A DNA stretch of 64,000 nucleotides. Source: Pleurocapsa sp. PCC 7319 (lineage in GTDB: Bacteria > Cyanobacteriota > Cyanobacteriia > Cyanobacteriales > Xenococcaceae). A model generated the notes under the pieces. It ran no database searches. It saw nothing but the letters and a program-made list of their open reading frames with translations, and was not told the origin of the DNA. How positions within the stretch are numbered: position 1 is the first letter of the stretch; every line of letters begins with the position of its first letter. Of this stretch, positions 11,401 through 19,511 are shown one piece after another. The stretch spans positions 1,671,902-1,735,901 of the forward strand of contig NZ_KB235922.1 of NCBI RefSeq assembly GCF_000332195.1, read 5' to 3'. Position numbers and translations under genes: made by a program.

Positions 11401-12971
11401 TTTACTGGGAATTTCTGAGACAGGCAGACATTAATATTGCTGTCTTGTTACCAACCCCAGTCAATAACTGTAAAAGTGAATTGAAATGGTTTGAAGCAGG
11501 TTGTTTGGGAGTTCCTTCGATCGTTAGTAATACACAAACCTATGAAGAAATACTCACTGATGGAGTTGATGCTTTAATCGCTAGTAATACTAACGAATGG
11601 TATGTCAAATTGAAGTCATTGGTTACTAATTCCCAGCTGCGCCATAAAATCGCTAAAGCGGCTTACAATCGTGTTTGGCGTGAGTATAATATTCCCGTCA
11701 TGGCAGATAACATCAAAAGCATAGTTATGGCTGGTATTGAGTTAGAAACCAAAGCAGGCAAACTCAAACCTCGTACTACCAAGAAAAAGCTTTTAATTGT
11801 CAATGTTTTCTATCCTCCACAAAGTATTGGTGGAGCGACCCGCATTGTTAAAGACAATGTTGACGTACTTAAAGCAAATTATGGCGATGAATACGAAATT
11901 TCTGTTTTCACCACTGATGATGGCAATCCTCACCCCTATGAAATTCTTGAGTATAGTTATGAAGGAGTTAATGTAACCAAAGTTAGTTCTCCGATGATGG
12001 AGGGAATGGATTGGCAATGTGAAAACCCCAAAATGTATGAAATATTTACTCACTATCTGGAGTTCAATCAGCCCGATTTGATCCATTTTCACTGTATTCA
12101 AAGATTAACAGGCTCAGTACTCGAAGCAGCAGCAGATTTAAACGTACCTTACTTAGTGACCGTTCATGATGCCTGGTGGATAAGCGATTATCAGTTTCTG
12201 GTCAATGACAAAGGAATTGAATGCAATTATCAACAAAACGATCCTGTAGTGACTGCTAACGATACGAAGGATATTGTAAGTTCCTTAAAACGTAAACGCT
12301 ATCTTAAACAGCGTTTAGAACAAGCTAGTGCTGTATTAGCTGTATCTGAAGCCTTCACTGAAATATATCGTCGTAATGGGATTGTTAAAATCCAACCAAA
12401 TCGTAACGGTATTATCCCCCAGCCTTGTTTAGCCAGAAAACCATCCCCTAGCGGTAAAGTACGTTTAGCTCATATTGGTGGCATGGCAGCACACAAAGGA
12501 TACTTTCTATTTCAAAAAGCAGTGAAAACAGCTCAACTGGAAAACTGTGAAGTTGTTGTCATTTCCCATGGGCAAGTTGAAGGTTCCGTGAATCATGATT
12601 TATGGTGCACTACCCCGGTTCAATTTATTGCCAAGATTCCACAAACGAAAATATACGAATTTTACAGTACTATTGATGTGCTAATGGCACCATCGATGTG
12701 GCCCGAAAGCTTTGGTTTAGTTACTCGTGAAGCAGCTGCTGCTGGAGTATGGGTGGTGGCATCGAATAAAGGTGCACTGTCTGAAGATTTAATTCCAGGC
12801 GAAAATGGAGATGTCTTTAATCCAGATAATATTGAGGAATTAATAGGTATTTTACAGAAAATTGATCGAGAACCTCAAAAATATCAACAACTGCTACATC
12901 AAAATATTCCGATTAGAACTACAAAAAAGCAAGTTGATGAATTGTTAAAAATATATCAAAACATTATTTAA
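8496..12971 (+). CDS. TPR protein with two GT4-type glycosyltransferase domains
   Basis: 1491 residues. The first 170 residues are unassigned. From about 195 to 530 and 555 to 700 there are TPR units, many in a double-length repeat with the recurring phrase LNPQQPFWVY or a variant, alternating with QGLK-YPEQAE. Two glycosyltransferase domains follow. One starts near 727 (VVLVVDDHLSQCLRYRVEQ) and contains NNCKSELKWFEAGCLGVPSI, a GT4 donor-site pattern. The second starts near 1100 (KKLLIVNVFYPPQSIGGATR) and contains PSMWPESFGLVTREAAAAGV, the E-x7-E region of GT4 enzymes. It probably transfers two sugars in surface-glycan synthesis, with the TPRs as a scaffold. An imperfect GAGG precedes the ATG by about 15 bases. 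No membrane anchor is seen. Confidence 0.87.
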   Translation: MNIVQDNYQSKLSQLTLQNNQGELINLERPIICGYVDCKNTTEIDIFALAATKLPNFQFVLLLTFRQNIFDTKYILERSNNLYIIARAIDVECFLQFIDLFTILSGDQSPDFLRNNTVDLAIPVLYFGQDGQNSKLLGDSNAYVIAGQANLDLFVLFIKRFFARNNDVVCEFQLVTQKSHVTAIQREEKMIEEQTVVDYSSHAAGLQERGEIEAAIQYYRQALNRDPQQPLWVFSNLAECLESQGHFEQAIEIVQAGLKMYPEAASLYRFLGVVQDRKGNVLDVIVNYQKAIELDQNQPFWVYCVLADYYQLQGKLHESTLISLQGIKLYPQQADMYRCLGVIQDRQGNIEETIDSYLKAIELNPQQPFWVYCALIERLNHLDRAEEAIAVGQQGLKQYPEQAEIYYHLGAAQDKNKDIAGVTDSYCQAVKLNPQQPVHLYLTLIERLLAQDKIELAIKLVNQATKLYPEQVDSFRSCYHKILEIRPNDLLLFVNLVKALRDSNELGEAVSVCQKGLLIYPERQELRDHLEQIFQQSPSLNQSQNNEGSSYAPISLVLTPLSNWLAQYKLGDKLQAQGKLEEAVEAYQQSIIRNPGYSWSYHNLGDVQLKLGRWEDAIVSYQRAIELNPDYFWSNYNLGVAFNNSGRWSEAIALYRRSIDLNPSLNLPYRALKDSLLKRWNGMLAQGDILLKQKERAEASAIFRQAIRLFREFSYVPQLDGAKEIPQKPSVVLVVDDHLSQCLRYRVEQKIEQLEHAGIAVQYFPWRDVKLAKSALHFCHAVIFYRVPALPDLIETIEYAKAINKVVFYEIDDLIFDEKEYPDPIESYGGQVSEDQYRGLLRGTTLFNEAMALCDYGIASTPALAKHIEQVVAKKTCFVHRNALDSLNSEFIQLNIPKIKRDYVSIFYGSGTKAHNADFEKLVAPAIAKILEQYPQVRLTLMGYLTLPKILIPYQEQIDRINLIRDVAVYWEFLRQADINIAVLLPTPVNNCKSELKWFEAGCLGVPSIVSNTQTYEEILTDGVDALIASNTNEWYVKLKSLVTNSQLRHKIAKAAYNRVWREYNIPVMADNIKSIVMAGIELETKAGKLKPRTTKKKLLIVNVFYPPQSIGGATRIVKDNVDVLKANYGDEYEISVFTTDDGNPHPYEILEYSYEGVNVTKVSSPMMEGMDWQCENPKMYEIFTHYLEFNQPDLIHFHCIQRLTGSVLEAAADLNVPYLVTVHDAWWISDYQFLVNDKGIECNYQQNDPVVTANDTKDIVSSLKRKRYLKQRLEQASAVLAVSEAFTEIYRRNGIVKIQPNRNGIIPQPCLARKPSPSGKVRLAHIGGMAAHKGYFLFQKAVKTAQLENCEVVVISHGQVEGSVNHDLWCTTPVQFIAKIPQTKIYEFYSTIDVLMAPSMWPESFGLVTREAAAAGVWVVASNKGALSEDLIPGENGDVFNPDNIEELIGILQKIDREPQKYQQLLHQNIPIRTTKKQVDELLKIYQNII

Positions 12972-13023
12972 CAAATACTAAGAGGTAGTTGAATCTTAAT
13001 TAATTTACTGAAAAAAAACTCAA

Positions 13024-13839
13024 ATGAAAATATTAGAAACTAATAAACCCTTAGCATTAATAGTTTGTGGTTTTGCTGGCGGTGGAACAACAATGCTAGG
13101 AGAAATGTTGAGGCAGCACCCTAAATTGGACAGTGGTTTTGAAGGGGGATTATTGCTAGCAGAGGATGCCTACTTATTTAAGTCTATCGAACCTCATTAT
13201 TCTAGTTTAAAAAAAATGTGGCAAGTTTCTGATGAGGAAATGGATTATATATGTGCAGCAGATACCTGGTCTAGTGTATATCAAAGATTATTAGATATAT
13301 CCCCAATTATTAAGGATAAAAGTGTCTATTTATTCGATAAAACACCTTTATATATGAAGAAATTACCCAACATTTTAAGTAAAGTCCCAAATGTACCATG
13401 TATTGTATTAGTAAGGGATCCGCGAGCATATTTATGGACTAGGACCAAAAGAACTTATAAAAACGCTCCTCTTGGTATGACAAAAGTAGATTGGGCAGAA
13501 AAGACTGTTGAACAAGCAGGTAGTGCTTATCTCAAATTTGCTAGGGGATATAAAAGAGCAATCAGTAGTCAATACGCATCACGAATTCTATTAGTGCAAT
13601 ACGAATCTCTTTGCACTAACCCTGAAGCAGAAACAAAAAAGATTTTTGATTTTATCGAATTAGATTTTGATAAAGATTATCTTACTTTTCATAATAAAGA
13701 TAGTCGATATACGCCATGCCATGGTCAAACAGTATCAACAGATTATCTAGAAAAATACAAGAATGAATTGCCTGAAAAGATACAGAAAAAGATGCTACAA
13801 ATTACAAAAAATTATAAAAATTGGTTCTGGCAACAGTAA
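13024..13839 (+). CDS. PAPS-dependent sulfotransferase (tandem copy 1)
   Basis: 271 residues. The 5'-phosphosulfate loop is CGFAGGGTTMLGEML at residues about 15-29. The 3'-phosphate-binding segment is VRDPRAYLWTRTKR near residues 130-143. Between them lies the phrase LDSGFEGGLLL, which the next gene shares in the form LDSGFEVGVLL. The C-terminal part has the usual basic loop near KDSRYTPCHG. It probably sulfates a glycan hydroxyl group in the cytoplasm with PAPS as donor. It starts 52 bases after the TPR-double-GT gene and the downstream paralogue is 76 bases away, so a shared transcript is likely. Local DNA is very AT-rich. The acceptor is unknown. Confidence 0.82.
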   Translation: MKILETNKPLALIVCGFAGGGTTMLGEMLRQHPKLDSGFEGGLLLAEDAYLFKSIEPHYSSLKKMWQVSDEEMDYICAADTWSSVYQRLLDISPIIKDKSVYLFDKTPLYMKKLPNILSKVPNVPCIVLVRDPRAYLWTRTKRTYKNAPLGMTKVDWAEKTVEQAGSAYLKFARGYKRAISSQYASRILLVQYESLCTNPEAETKKIFDFIELDFDKDYLTFHNKDSRYTPCHGQTVSTDYLEKYKNELPEKIQKKMLQITKNYKNWFWQQ

Positions 13840-13915
13840 TAAATTTGTGAACTAGTTTTTTTATATGCATCATGCGTAGAAGAAATTTTATGAGAAATGG
13901 AAATCAAAAAATAAA

Positions 13916-14704
13916 ATGTCTCTCAAGTTTGTTATTTGTGGACTAGAGCATAGTGGAACTACATTACTCTCTGATATATTTAGGCAAGTTAGTGGTCTTG
14001 ACTCAGGATTTGAAGTAGGAGTCCTCTTAGGACGAACTCCCAAAGAATTTCCTAACATTCAACCCTTTTATAGCAATATGGTAGAAGGATGGAAAATAGA
14101 AGCTGATGTGCTTCAAGAAATATGTAATAGTAATAAGTTTGAAGATTTTTATGATAATTTAAAATTAAAATCTAAGCTAATAAGTTTAGAAACTAAGTAT
14201 ATTTTCGATAAAACTCCTAGATATTTCTTAGATCTATATTGCTGTTACGAAAAGATAAAAGTACCTTTTATTGCGCTTTATAAAGATCCTCGTTCTTTAG
14301 TCTATTCAGATTATAAACGAAGTGTAAAGTCTCGAGATTTTTATTCATGGTACAACAATTATAAAAAGCCAAAGTTACGTTATTTACGAAATATTTACAC
14401 GAATAGTTATTTAAAATGGAAACAAAGTGAAACTAAAACTGAAAGTAATAATGGAGATATCCTTTGCCTAAGTCTTGAGAGTATTTGTTTGAATACCAGA
14501 TTGACACTGGAAAAAATATTCGATCATGTTAATTTTGAATTTAATTTTGAATATCTTATGCTCAAGAATTTGAGGTACGAACATACAAGACAGCCTCAAA
14601 TATCTTCACGTATTCCATTTGAATATTTAGAAAACCTAACAAAAGAGCAAATAGCGATGATTCAAAAGGATTTTGAGATATTGGAAGATTGGTTTTACTA
14701 TTAG
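13916..14704 (+). CDS. PAPS-dependent sulfotransferase (tandem copy 2)
   Basis: 262 residues, a diverged paralogue of the gene just upstream. The 5'-phosphosulfate loop is CGLEHSGTTLLSDIF at residues 8-22, directly followed by LDSGFEVGVLLGR. The 3'-phosphate segment is YKDPRSLVYSDYKRS at about 122-136; it has Lys where Arg is more common before DPR. Overall length and the order of motifs match copy 1, but identity looks modest, so this is an old duplication or an import of two related genes. Same strand and probable operon with copy 1. The downstream 270 bases hold no gene that I can see and are strongly AT-rich. It may act on a different position of the same glycan. Confidence 0.8.
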   Translation: MSLKFVICGLEHSGTTLLSDIFRQVSGLDSGFEVGVLLGRTPKEFPNIQPFYSNMVEGWKIEADVLQEICNSNKFEDFYDNLKLKSKLISLETKYIFDKTPRYFLDLYCCYEKIKVPFIALYKDPRSLVYSDYKRSVKSRDFYSWYNNYKKPKLRYLRNIYTNSYLKWKQSETKTESNNGDILCLSLESICLNTRLTLEKIFDHVNFEFNFEYLMLKNLRYEHTRQPQISSRIPFEYLENLTKEQIAMIQKDFEILEDWFYY

Positions 14705-14977
14705 ACTAGTATTAAGAATAATTTTATATTTTCGGAAAAAATAATTCAATGCAAGCTAATAATTACAAAGTGTGATCTAAATTCTATCAGTATTTTTTCG
14801 TACTAACTATTGAATCCGTTTATGGAATAAACAAGCTGATGGGATTATAAAACAGCCTCGCATTCACCTGCTATTTTGTTTATCTCCAAAACTTTTTTTC
14901 TAACTTATTTAAATACTACCTCAAGATAATTATGTTTAACTATTTTCATGTAATGTTAATACATTAAATAAGTGATT

Positions 14978-17131
14978 ATGCATCAAGTCAAATCTGACAC
15001 TATATTGACCATAAATAATTACCTTAATGAAGGAGATCAACTTAATCTAGAAGGAAATCTAGAGAAAGCTATCGAAAAATACTCTGCCGCTCTTCAGATA
15101 GAGCCAAATTTTGTTCCTGCTCTAAATCAATTAGCAGAAATTTATAAGAGTCAAAAGAAATTTGACCAAGCTATTAGCTACTATCAACGCATAATTAAAC
15201 TTAAACCTGAAAACTGCCAAATTCGTGCGACACTTGCTGCTATATTTATGCGTCAGGGAAAAATTCGAGAGGCAATCGATGCTTATCAAAAAGCTATCTC
15301 GCTTCAGCCAGAGCAGCCAGCAAGTGTTTACATTGGCTGGGGAGATGCCTTATCTAAAAATGGACAGATAGAAGAGGCAGTCGCTACCTATCAGAAAGCG
15401 ATTAAGATCAATTCAAGTATTAGCATTGTACATGCCAAACTTGCGAAGGCATTGATGACTCAGAAGAATATTCAGGATGCAATCAGGGCTTATCAACAAG
15501 CTATCTCACTCCAGCCAGAACAGCCATCATGGGTATATAGAGGCTGGGGGAATGCCTTAAAGCAAAATGGCCAATTAGACGAAGCAATCACAGCTTATCA
15601 GAGAGTAATAAAATTTAGTCCTGATAACCCTAAATCTTACCTGAGAGTAGCTCAACTCTATTCTAAAAAAGGTCAGTGGCATGAAGCGATTCAAAAGTAC
15701 CATCAAGTACTGCTATTAATGCCAGAATCTGTTTCTGTTCTTAATCAGTTGGCTACAATATACGAAAAGCTTTATTTTCAGCCAGCTCAAGAGATATTGA
15801 ATCACAACGATCTCTTGGAAAAGATTTTAAAGATCTACTATGAAGTAATTGAACTTAATTGTAATAAAGCTGAAAGCTACTTTGGGATTGGACTTATTCT
15901 ACTTGCACAGAAAAACTGGGAAGAGGCTATAGACTATTTTACAGAAACTCTTAAAAGAAATCCACACTGGGATAAAGTTTATAAAAGCTTAGCCTACGCA
16001 TTAAAACAGCAAGTAAATGAGAATTCTCCAGATATCAGGCATTGTTATAAAAAGGGAGTACTTCCTGAAAAAATTTTAAAAAAAATTTATACTTTTAAAC
16101 AAGAAGATTTAATAACATCTCAAGATACAGCTAGCGATTTAAGGTATATAAAAGTTAAAGAAGTCGAACCTTTTCTTCCACAAAAAATAGAAAATAACTT
16201 TGTAGTAATATTAACTAATGGGCGAGCTGACATAAACTTAGTAAATAATCCGAATGATGCTGTAATCACTTCAAATAATAAACTTGTGCAGGAAGTTTCG
16301 GGAACAAATTCTCAACTAATATTCTATGCAAATAAATTAATCCAGCCTCTTGAATTTGAAGAAACATTAGCTTATTTTAGAGGTGCTGCTGGTTCAAACT
16401 ATTACCATTGGATGCTTCAAGTAATTCCCCAGTTCTGTTTATTACGTCGTGTTGGGATTAAAACAGAAACAATTGAAAAATTCGCCTTTTTTCGACTACC
16501 AATACATATACCCTTTAAAATGCAAACACTGAGTTTGTTAGGTATTCCCCAATCAAAAATCATAGAAACCTTTAGAAATCCTCATATAAAAGCAAAAAAA
16601 TTAATAGTTACATCTCCTATCAACATTGCACCTCCTCGAAAATTAGCTTGCGAACTAGTAAGATCTGAATTTCTGAATAAGAATCTTAATAAGAAATCGC
16701 TTCAAAGTATAAATAAATCAAATCGTATATATATTTCTCGTAAGAATGCATCCTATCGCAAAGTTATTAATGAAAATCAGTTGATTAATTTATTGAATAA
16801 TTTTGGTTTTAAAACCTTTTACCTAGAATCTATGTCATTTTTAGAACAGGTAGACTTATTTTCAAAAGCTGAAATTATAGTTGCTCCTCATGGAGCAGGT
16901 CTTACTAATCTTATTTTTTGTAGTTTAGGTACTAAGATAATAGAAATTTTTTCTAAAGATTATACTCCTTCTATGTACCAAATAATTTCTAGTTATTATA
17001 CTCTGAATTATTATTGTATTATTGCTGAAGGCATAGAAAATGCTAAGTCTAAATATAAGGCACGAGATCAACACCTGAAGGTCAACTTGAATTCTTTATT
17101 GGATTTAATGAAACTTGCTGAAATAATTTAG
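14978..17131 (+). CDS. TPR protein with GT61-family glycosyltransferase domain
   Basis: About 717 residues from the ATG at 14978; an in-frame GTG two codons earlier (14972) is possible and neither has a clear ribosome site. Residues 15-345 are about nine TPR units, some with the phrase LQPEQPSWVY, close to the phrase in the 1491-residue TPR-glycosyltransferase upstream. From about 380 the protein changes to a GT61 (DUF563) domain: FRGAAGSNYYHWMLQVIPQF near 466, RIYISRKNASYRKVINE near 585 and the closing APHGAGLTNLIFCSLGTKII near 637. GT61 enzymes include xylosyl- and GlcNAc-transferases. A role in glycan decoration is inferred; the donor sugar is not predictable. The gene is AT-rich and separated from its neighbours by long spacers, so it may have its own promoter. 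Confidence 0.85.
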   Translation: MHQVKSDTILTINNYLNEGDQLNLEGNLEKAIEKYSAALQIEPNFVPALNQLAEIYKSQKKFDQAISYYQRIIKLKPENCQIRATLAAIFMRQGKIREAIDAYQKAISLQPEQPASVYIGWGDALSKNGQIEEAVATYQKAIKINSSISIVHAKLAKALMTQKNIQDAIRAYQQAISLQPEQPSWVYRGWGNALKQNGQLDEAITAYQRVIKFSPDNPKSYLRVAQLYSKKGQWHEAIQKYHQVLLLMPESVSVLNQLATIYEKLYFQPAQEILNHNDLLEKILKIYYEVIELNCNKAESYFGIGLILLAQKNWEEAIDYFTETLKRNPHWDKVYKSLAYALKQQVNENSPDIRHCYKKGVLPEKILKKIYTFKQEDLITSQDTASDLRYIKVKEVEPFLPQKIENNFVVILTNGRADINLVNNPNDAVITSNNKLVQEVSGTNSQLIFYANKLIQPLEFEETLAYFRGAAGSNYYHWMLQVIPQFCLLRRVGIKTETIEKFAFFRLPIHIPFKMQTLSLLGIPQSKIIETFRNPHIKAKKLIVTSPINIAPPRKLACELVRSEFLNKNLNKKSLQSINKSNRIYISRKNASYRKVINENQLINLLNNFGFKTFYLESMSFLEQVDLFSKAEIIVAPHGAGLTNLIFCSLGTKIIEIFSKDYTPSMYQIISSYYTLNYYCIIAEGIENAKSKYKARDQHLKVNLNSLLDLMKLAEII

Positions 17132-17226
17132 ATTTCAATGAGTTGTTCACAAATATTTCCTTTAGTCATATTGCTCTTAATAATTGGGTAGTCCTTGACA
17201 TGGTTGACTAATAAAGTTTTTATAAT

Positions 17227-18561
17227 TTAATTCCAATTTAATTCACACTGAAGAAGCTGCTCTAATTTTTGATTGTGAGGTCGAAATACATCGGCTAATT
17301 CTAGTCGGATATTTTCATCAATTGGATCATAAGAATTAGAATAATATTTAGGATATTCCTGAGCTGTATAGTTATCTAGTCCTAGAAACTCAAAAACTTG
17401 TTTCATGCTAGATTCAGGATTGACTAATAAATCCTGATTGTTCACAATTAAAAATTGCTCTTGAGGAAAAACATCAAGCCATTGCTTGAGAAAATAGTAA
17501 TAAAAACCAATTAACACATAGCCAGTATTACCCCGCCAATTTCGGATTTGCAATACTTCCCTTGGATTATTGAAAGATTTTATAACTTCTAGCTCAGCAG
17601 ATATTGCCTCCTGAAATGTCCGCCTTTCAAATCCATGTTTAACATTATGATGATAATGAGACAGAGCACGAGCAACTGGATTTCTAATCAAAGCGATCGC
17701 TTTAATCTTGGGGAACATCTGAAAAACTTTATCTTGTACATTATTAACAATGTATCCAGGACTAGCTTCCCCTGTAATAAAGCTTTCTTCAGGCGGAATC
17801 AAGGGAAAATGGGCTTTATACCAGTTTTTACCTTGGGAAAATTTATACCGATCGTTAAAAAAGTGAACTTCTTTTTCAATACAAGGCAAGACTAGAGGAT
17901 GCTGATTGATATATTTGTATAAAGCAGAGGTTGCGGTCTTCATTGGACCAATAATGATAAATTTTGGTGAAGCTGGCTTTGCCTGTTCCCAATATTTTGC
18001 TACATATTCTGGATTGAACTTTTTAGTCATTTTATAAGTAGCAATTTGATAGCTAGAAATTGCTTTCTTTATTTTCCCCTGCTTGGTAAAAACATTGCCT
18101 AATTTAACGTTAACCCAAGGATTATTAGGCTTACTCTGGCTTAACTGCTGATAAAAAACAACTAATTCATCCAATTGTGTAGGAATGAGCTTCATGTACA
18201 TTAATTGGATAAATGGAGAGTTATTAAATGGTTCGACCTGAAGTGCTTTGATGTAGTGTTTTGCTGCTTGTTCTAGCCGTTCTTGCTTTTTATAAATTTC
18301 TGCCATATTGTATAACAAAATTCCATTATTAGGCTCAATTTCAACAGCTTTTTCATAATATAAAATAGCTTTGACCAGTTTTCCTTGACTCCAGCAAATA
18401 TCACCTAACTGTTGATATGCTGAACTACATTGAGGATCAATCTTCAAGGCAAATTCAAAAGCATCGGTTGCTTCTTGTAATTGTTTTTTTTGTTTGAGAT
18501 ATATTCCTTTATCTAAGAGTTGATTGATATTGAAATTCATCTTACGGATAGCAACAAACAT
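17227..18561 (-). CDS. TPR-sulfotransferase fusion (heparan-sulfotransferase-like)
   Basis: 444 residues, convergent with the TPR-GT61 gene. Residues about 10-185 are four to five TPR units. The sulfotransferase domain follows: the PAPS loop is GPMKTATSALYKYINQH near 205-221, then EKEVHFFNDRYKFSQG and TGEASPGYI, a set typical of bacterial and animal heparan-sulfate-type sulfotransferases. The 3'-phosphate site is ALIRNPVARALSHYHHN near 290-306. It probably sulfates a polysaccharide, using the TPR arm for docking. The start may be the ATG at 18561 or the internal ATG at 18540 (MNFNINQ); the TPR begins right after the second. No signal peptide, so cytoplasmic action is expected. Confidence 0.86.
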   Translation of the reverse strand: MFVAIRKMNFNINQLLDKGIYLKQKKQLQEATDAFEFALKIDPQCSSAYQQLGDICWSQGKLVKAILYYEKAVEIEPNNGILLYNMAEIYKKQERLEQAAKHYIKALQVEPFNNSPFIQLMYMKLIPTQLDELVVFYQQLSQSKPNNPWVNVKLGNVFTKQGKIKKAISSYQIATYKMTKKFNPEYVAKYWEQAKPASPKFIIIGPMKTATSALYKYINQHPLVLPCIEKEVHFFNDRYKFSQGKNWYKAHFPLIPPEESFITGEASPGYIVNNVQDKVFQMFPKIKAIALIRNPVARALSHYHHNVKHGFERRTFQEAISAELEVIKSFNNPREVLQIRNWRGNTGYVLIGFYYYFLKQWLDVFPQEQFLIVNNQDLLVNPESSMKQVFEFLGLDNYTAQEYPKYYSNSYDPIDENIRLELADVFRPHNQKLEQLLQCELNWN

Positions 18562-19511
18562 TGGGATTTTAAGATTCTAGGTAGTATAACAGCTTTACTT
18601 GTTTATTGGATTTGATATCAGGACCTTGGTAATGTTATTCGCATCCATTGGGGAATTGAGGGCGAGGGACGCTTTGGTTTCCAAGAGGCTTATCCAATCA
18701 CGCTGTTTAAAACCAAGTCTATTGAACTTTTAACGAGGATCATAGTCACATTCGTTTCAGCCACTCTCTCCGTAACTTCACTCTCCTTGGACATCTAGAA
18801 TTAAATGCCTTGTATCTAGAAATCACTCTGAAGCGTAGTCTGTGCCCAAAATGAAACACACAGCTAGGAGTAATTACTATAAGATGACTGTTCTATAATC
18901 CTATTGTCAATAGGGTTTGAGATGCTCAAAACCTCTATTTGAAACTCCTGTCCTATATACTTTTGATGATTAACCCTGTTTTAGCAATCTCGAAACTTTT
19001 TTTTACGTGTTTTCCTTGTGCTTACGTATATTTAAGGCTACTTTATAATTCATTTACAAAAAAATACTGATTCTTAATTGTTGCTTTACGGTAAATCAGA
19101 ATATTTACGCATATAGTTGAAATATCAGAGAAACTAAAGGTATGAAACTCACAAATCTCATCTGAGAAAGTAAGTAATTTTAGTTAGCTAGAAAAAGTGA
19201 CTAAGTCATATTTTAGCCTCTGCTCAAATTTAGTAGTCATTGATAACAAGCTTACCAAACTGTTTTTGGATTACTAAACTTCTCTATCTCACAACTCAAA
19301 ATCAATATTAATAAAAACATCTGAGCTGTTTAGAAAATTAGATAATACAAATTTTAGCCTTTTTTTATTGCACATATAGATTGTGCTTGATTTTTTATAC
19401 TTTGTTTTTTTCTAATGCTTATTTTAAACAGCATCACTTTTCGTAATCTGCTGTCTCAGCTTTTTCTATCTCATTACTTTACTCAAAAAACTCATTTAAG
19501 TAATACATAAT
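18562..19511. other. Long AT-rich intergenic stretch with a possible old insertion scar
   Basis: About 950 bases without a convincing gene. A short open stretch at 18616-18798 translates to a peptide containing RIHWGIEGEGRFGF, faintly like transposase tails, and ends at a stop after about 60 codons; it has no start and no neighbour. A perfect 7-base inverted repeat with one central base lies at 18900-18914. From 19000 to 19511 the DNA is very AT-rich and is the leader of the large surface-protein gene. No clear promoter could be assigned. Confidence 0.5.

Noticed and set aside
18616-18798. Open stretch with RIHWGIEGEGRFGF, recalling transposase tails
   Set aside because: No start, no ribosome site, and only a faint resemblance; a short random frame is as likely.
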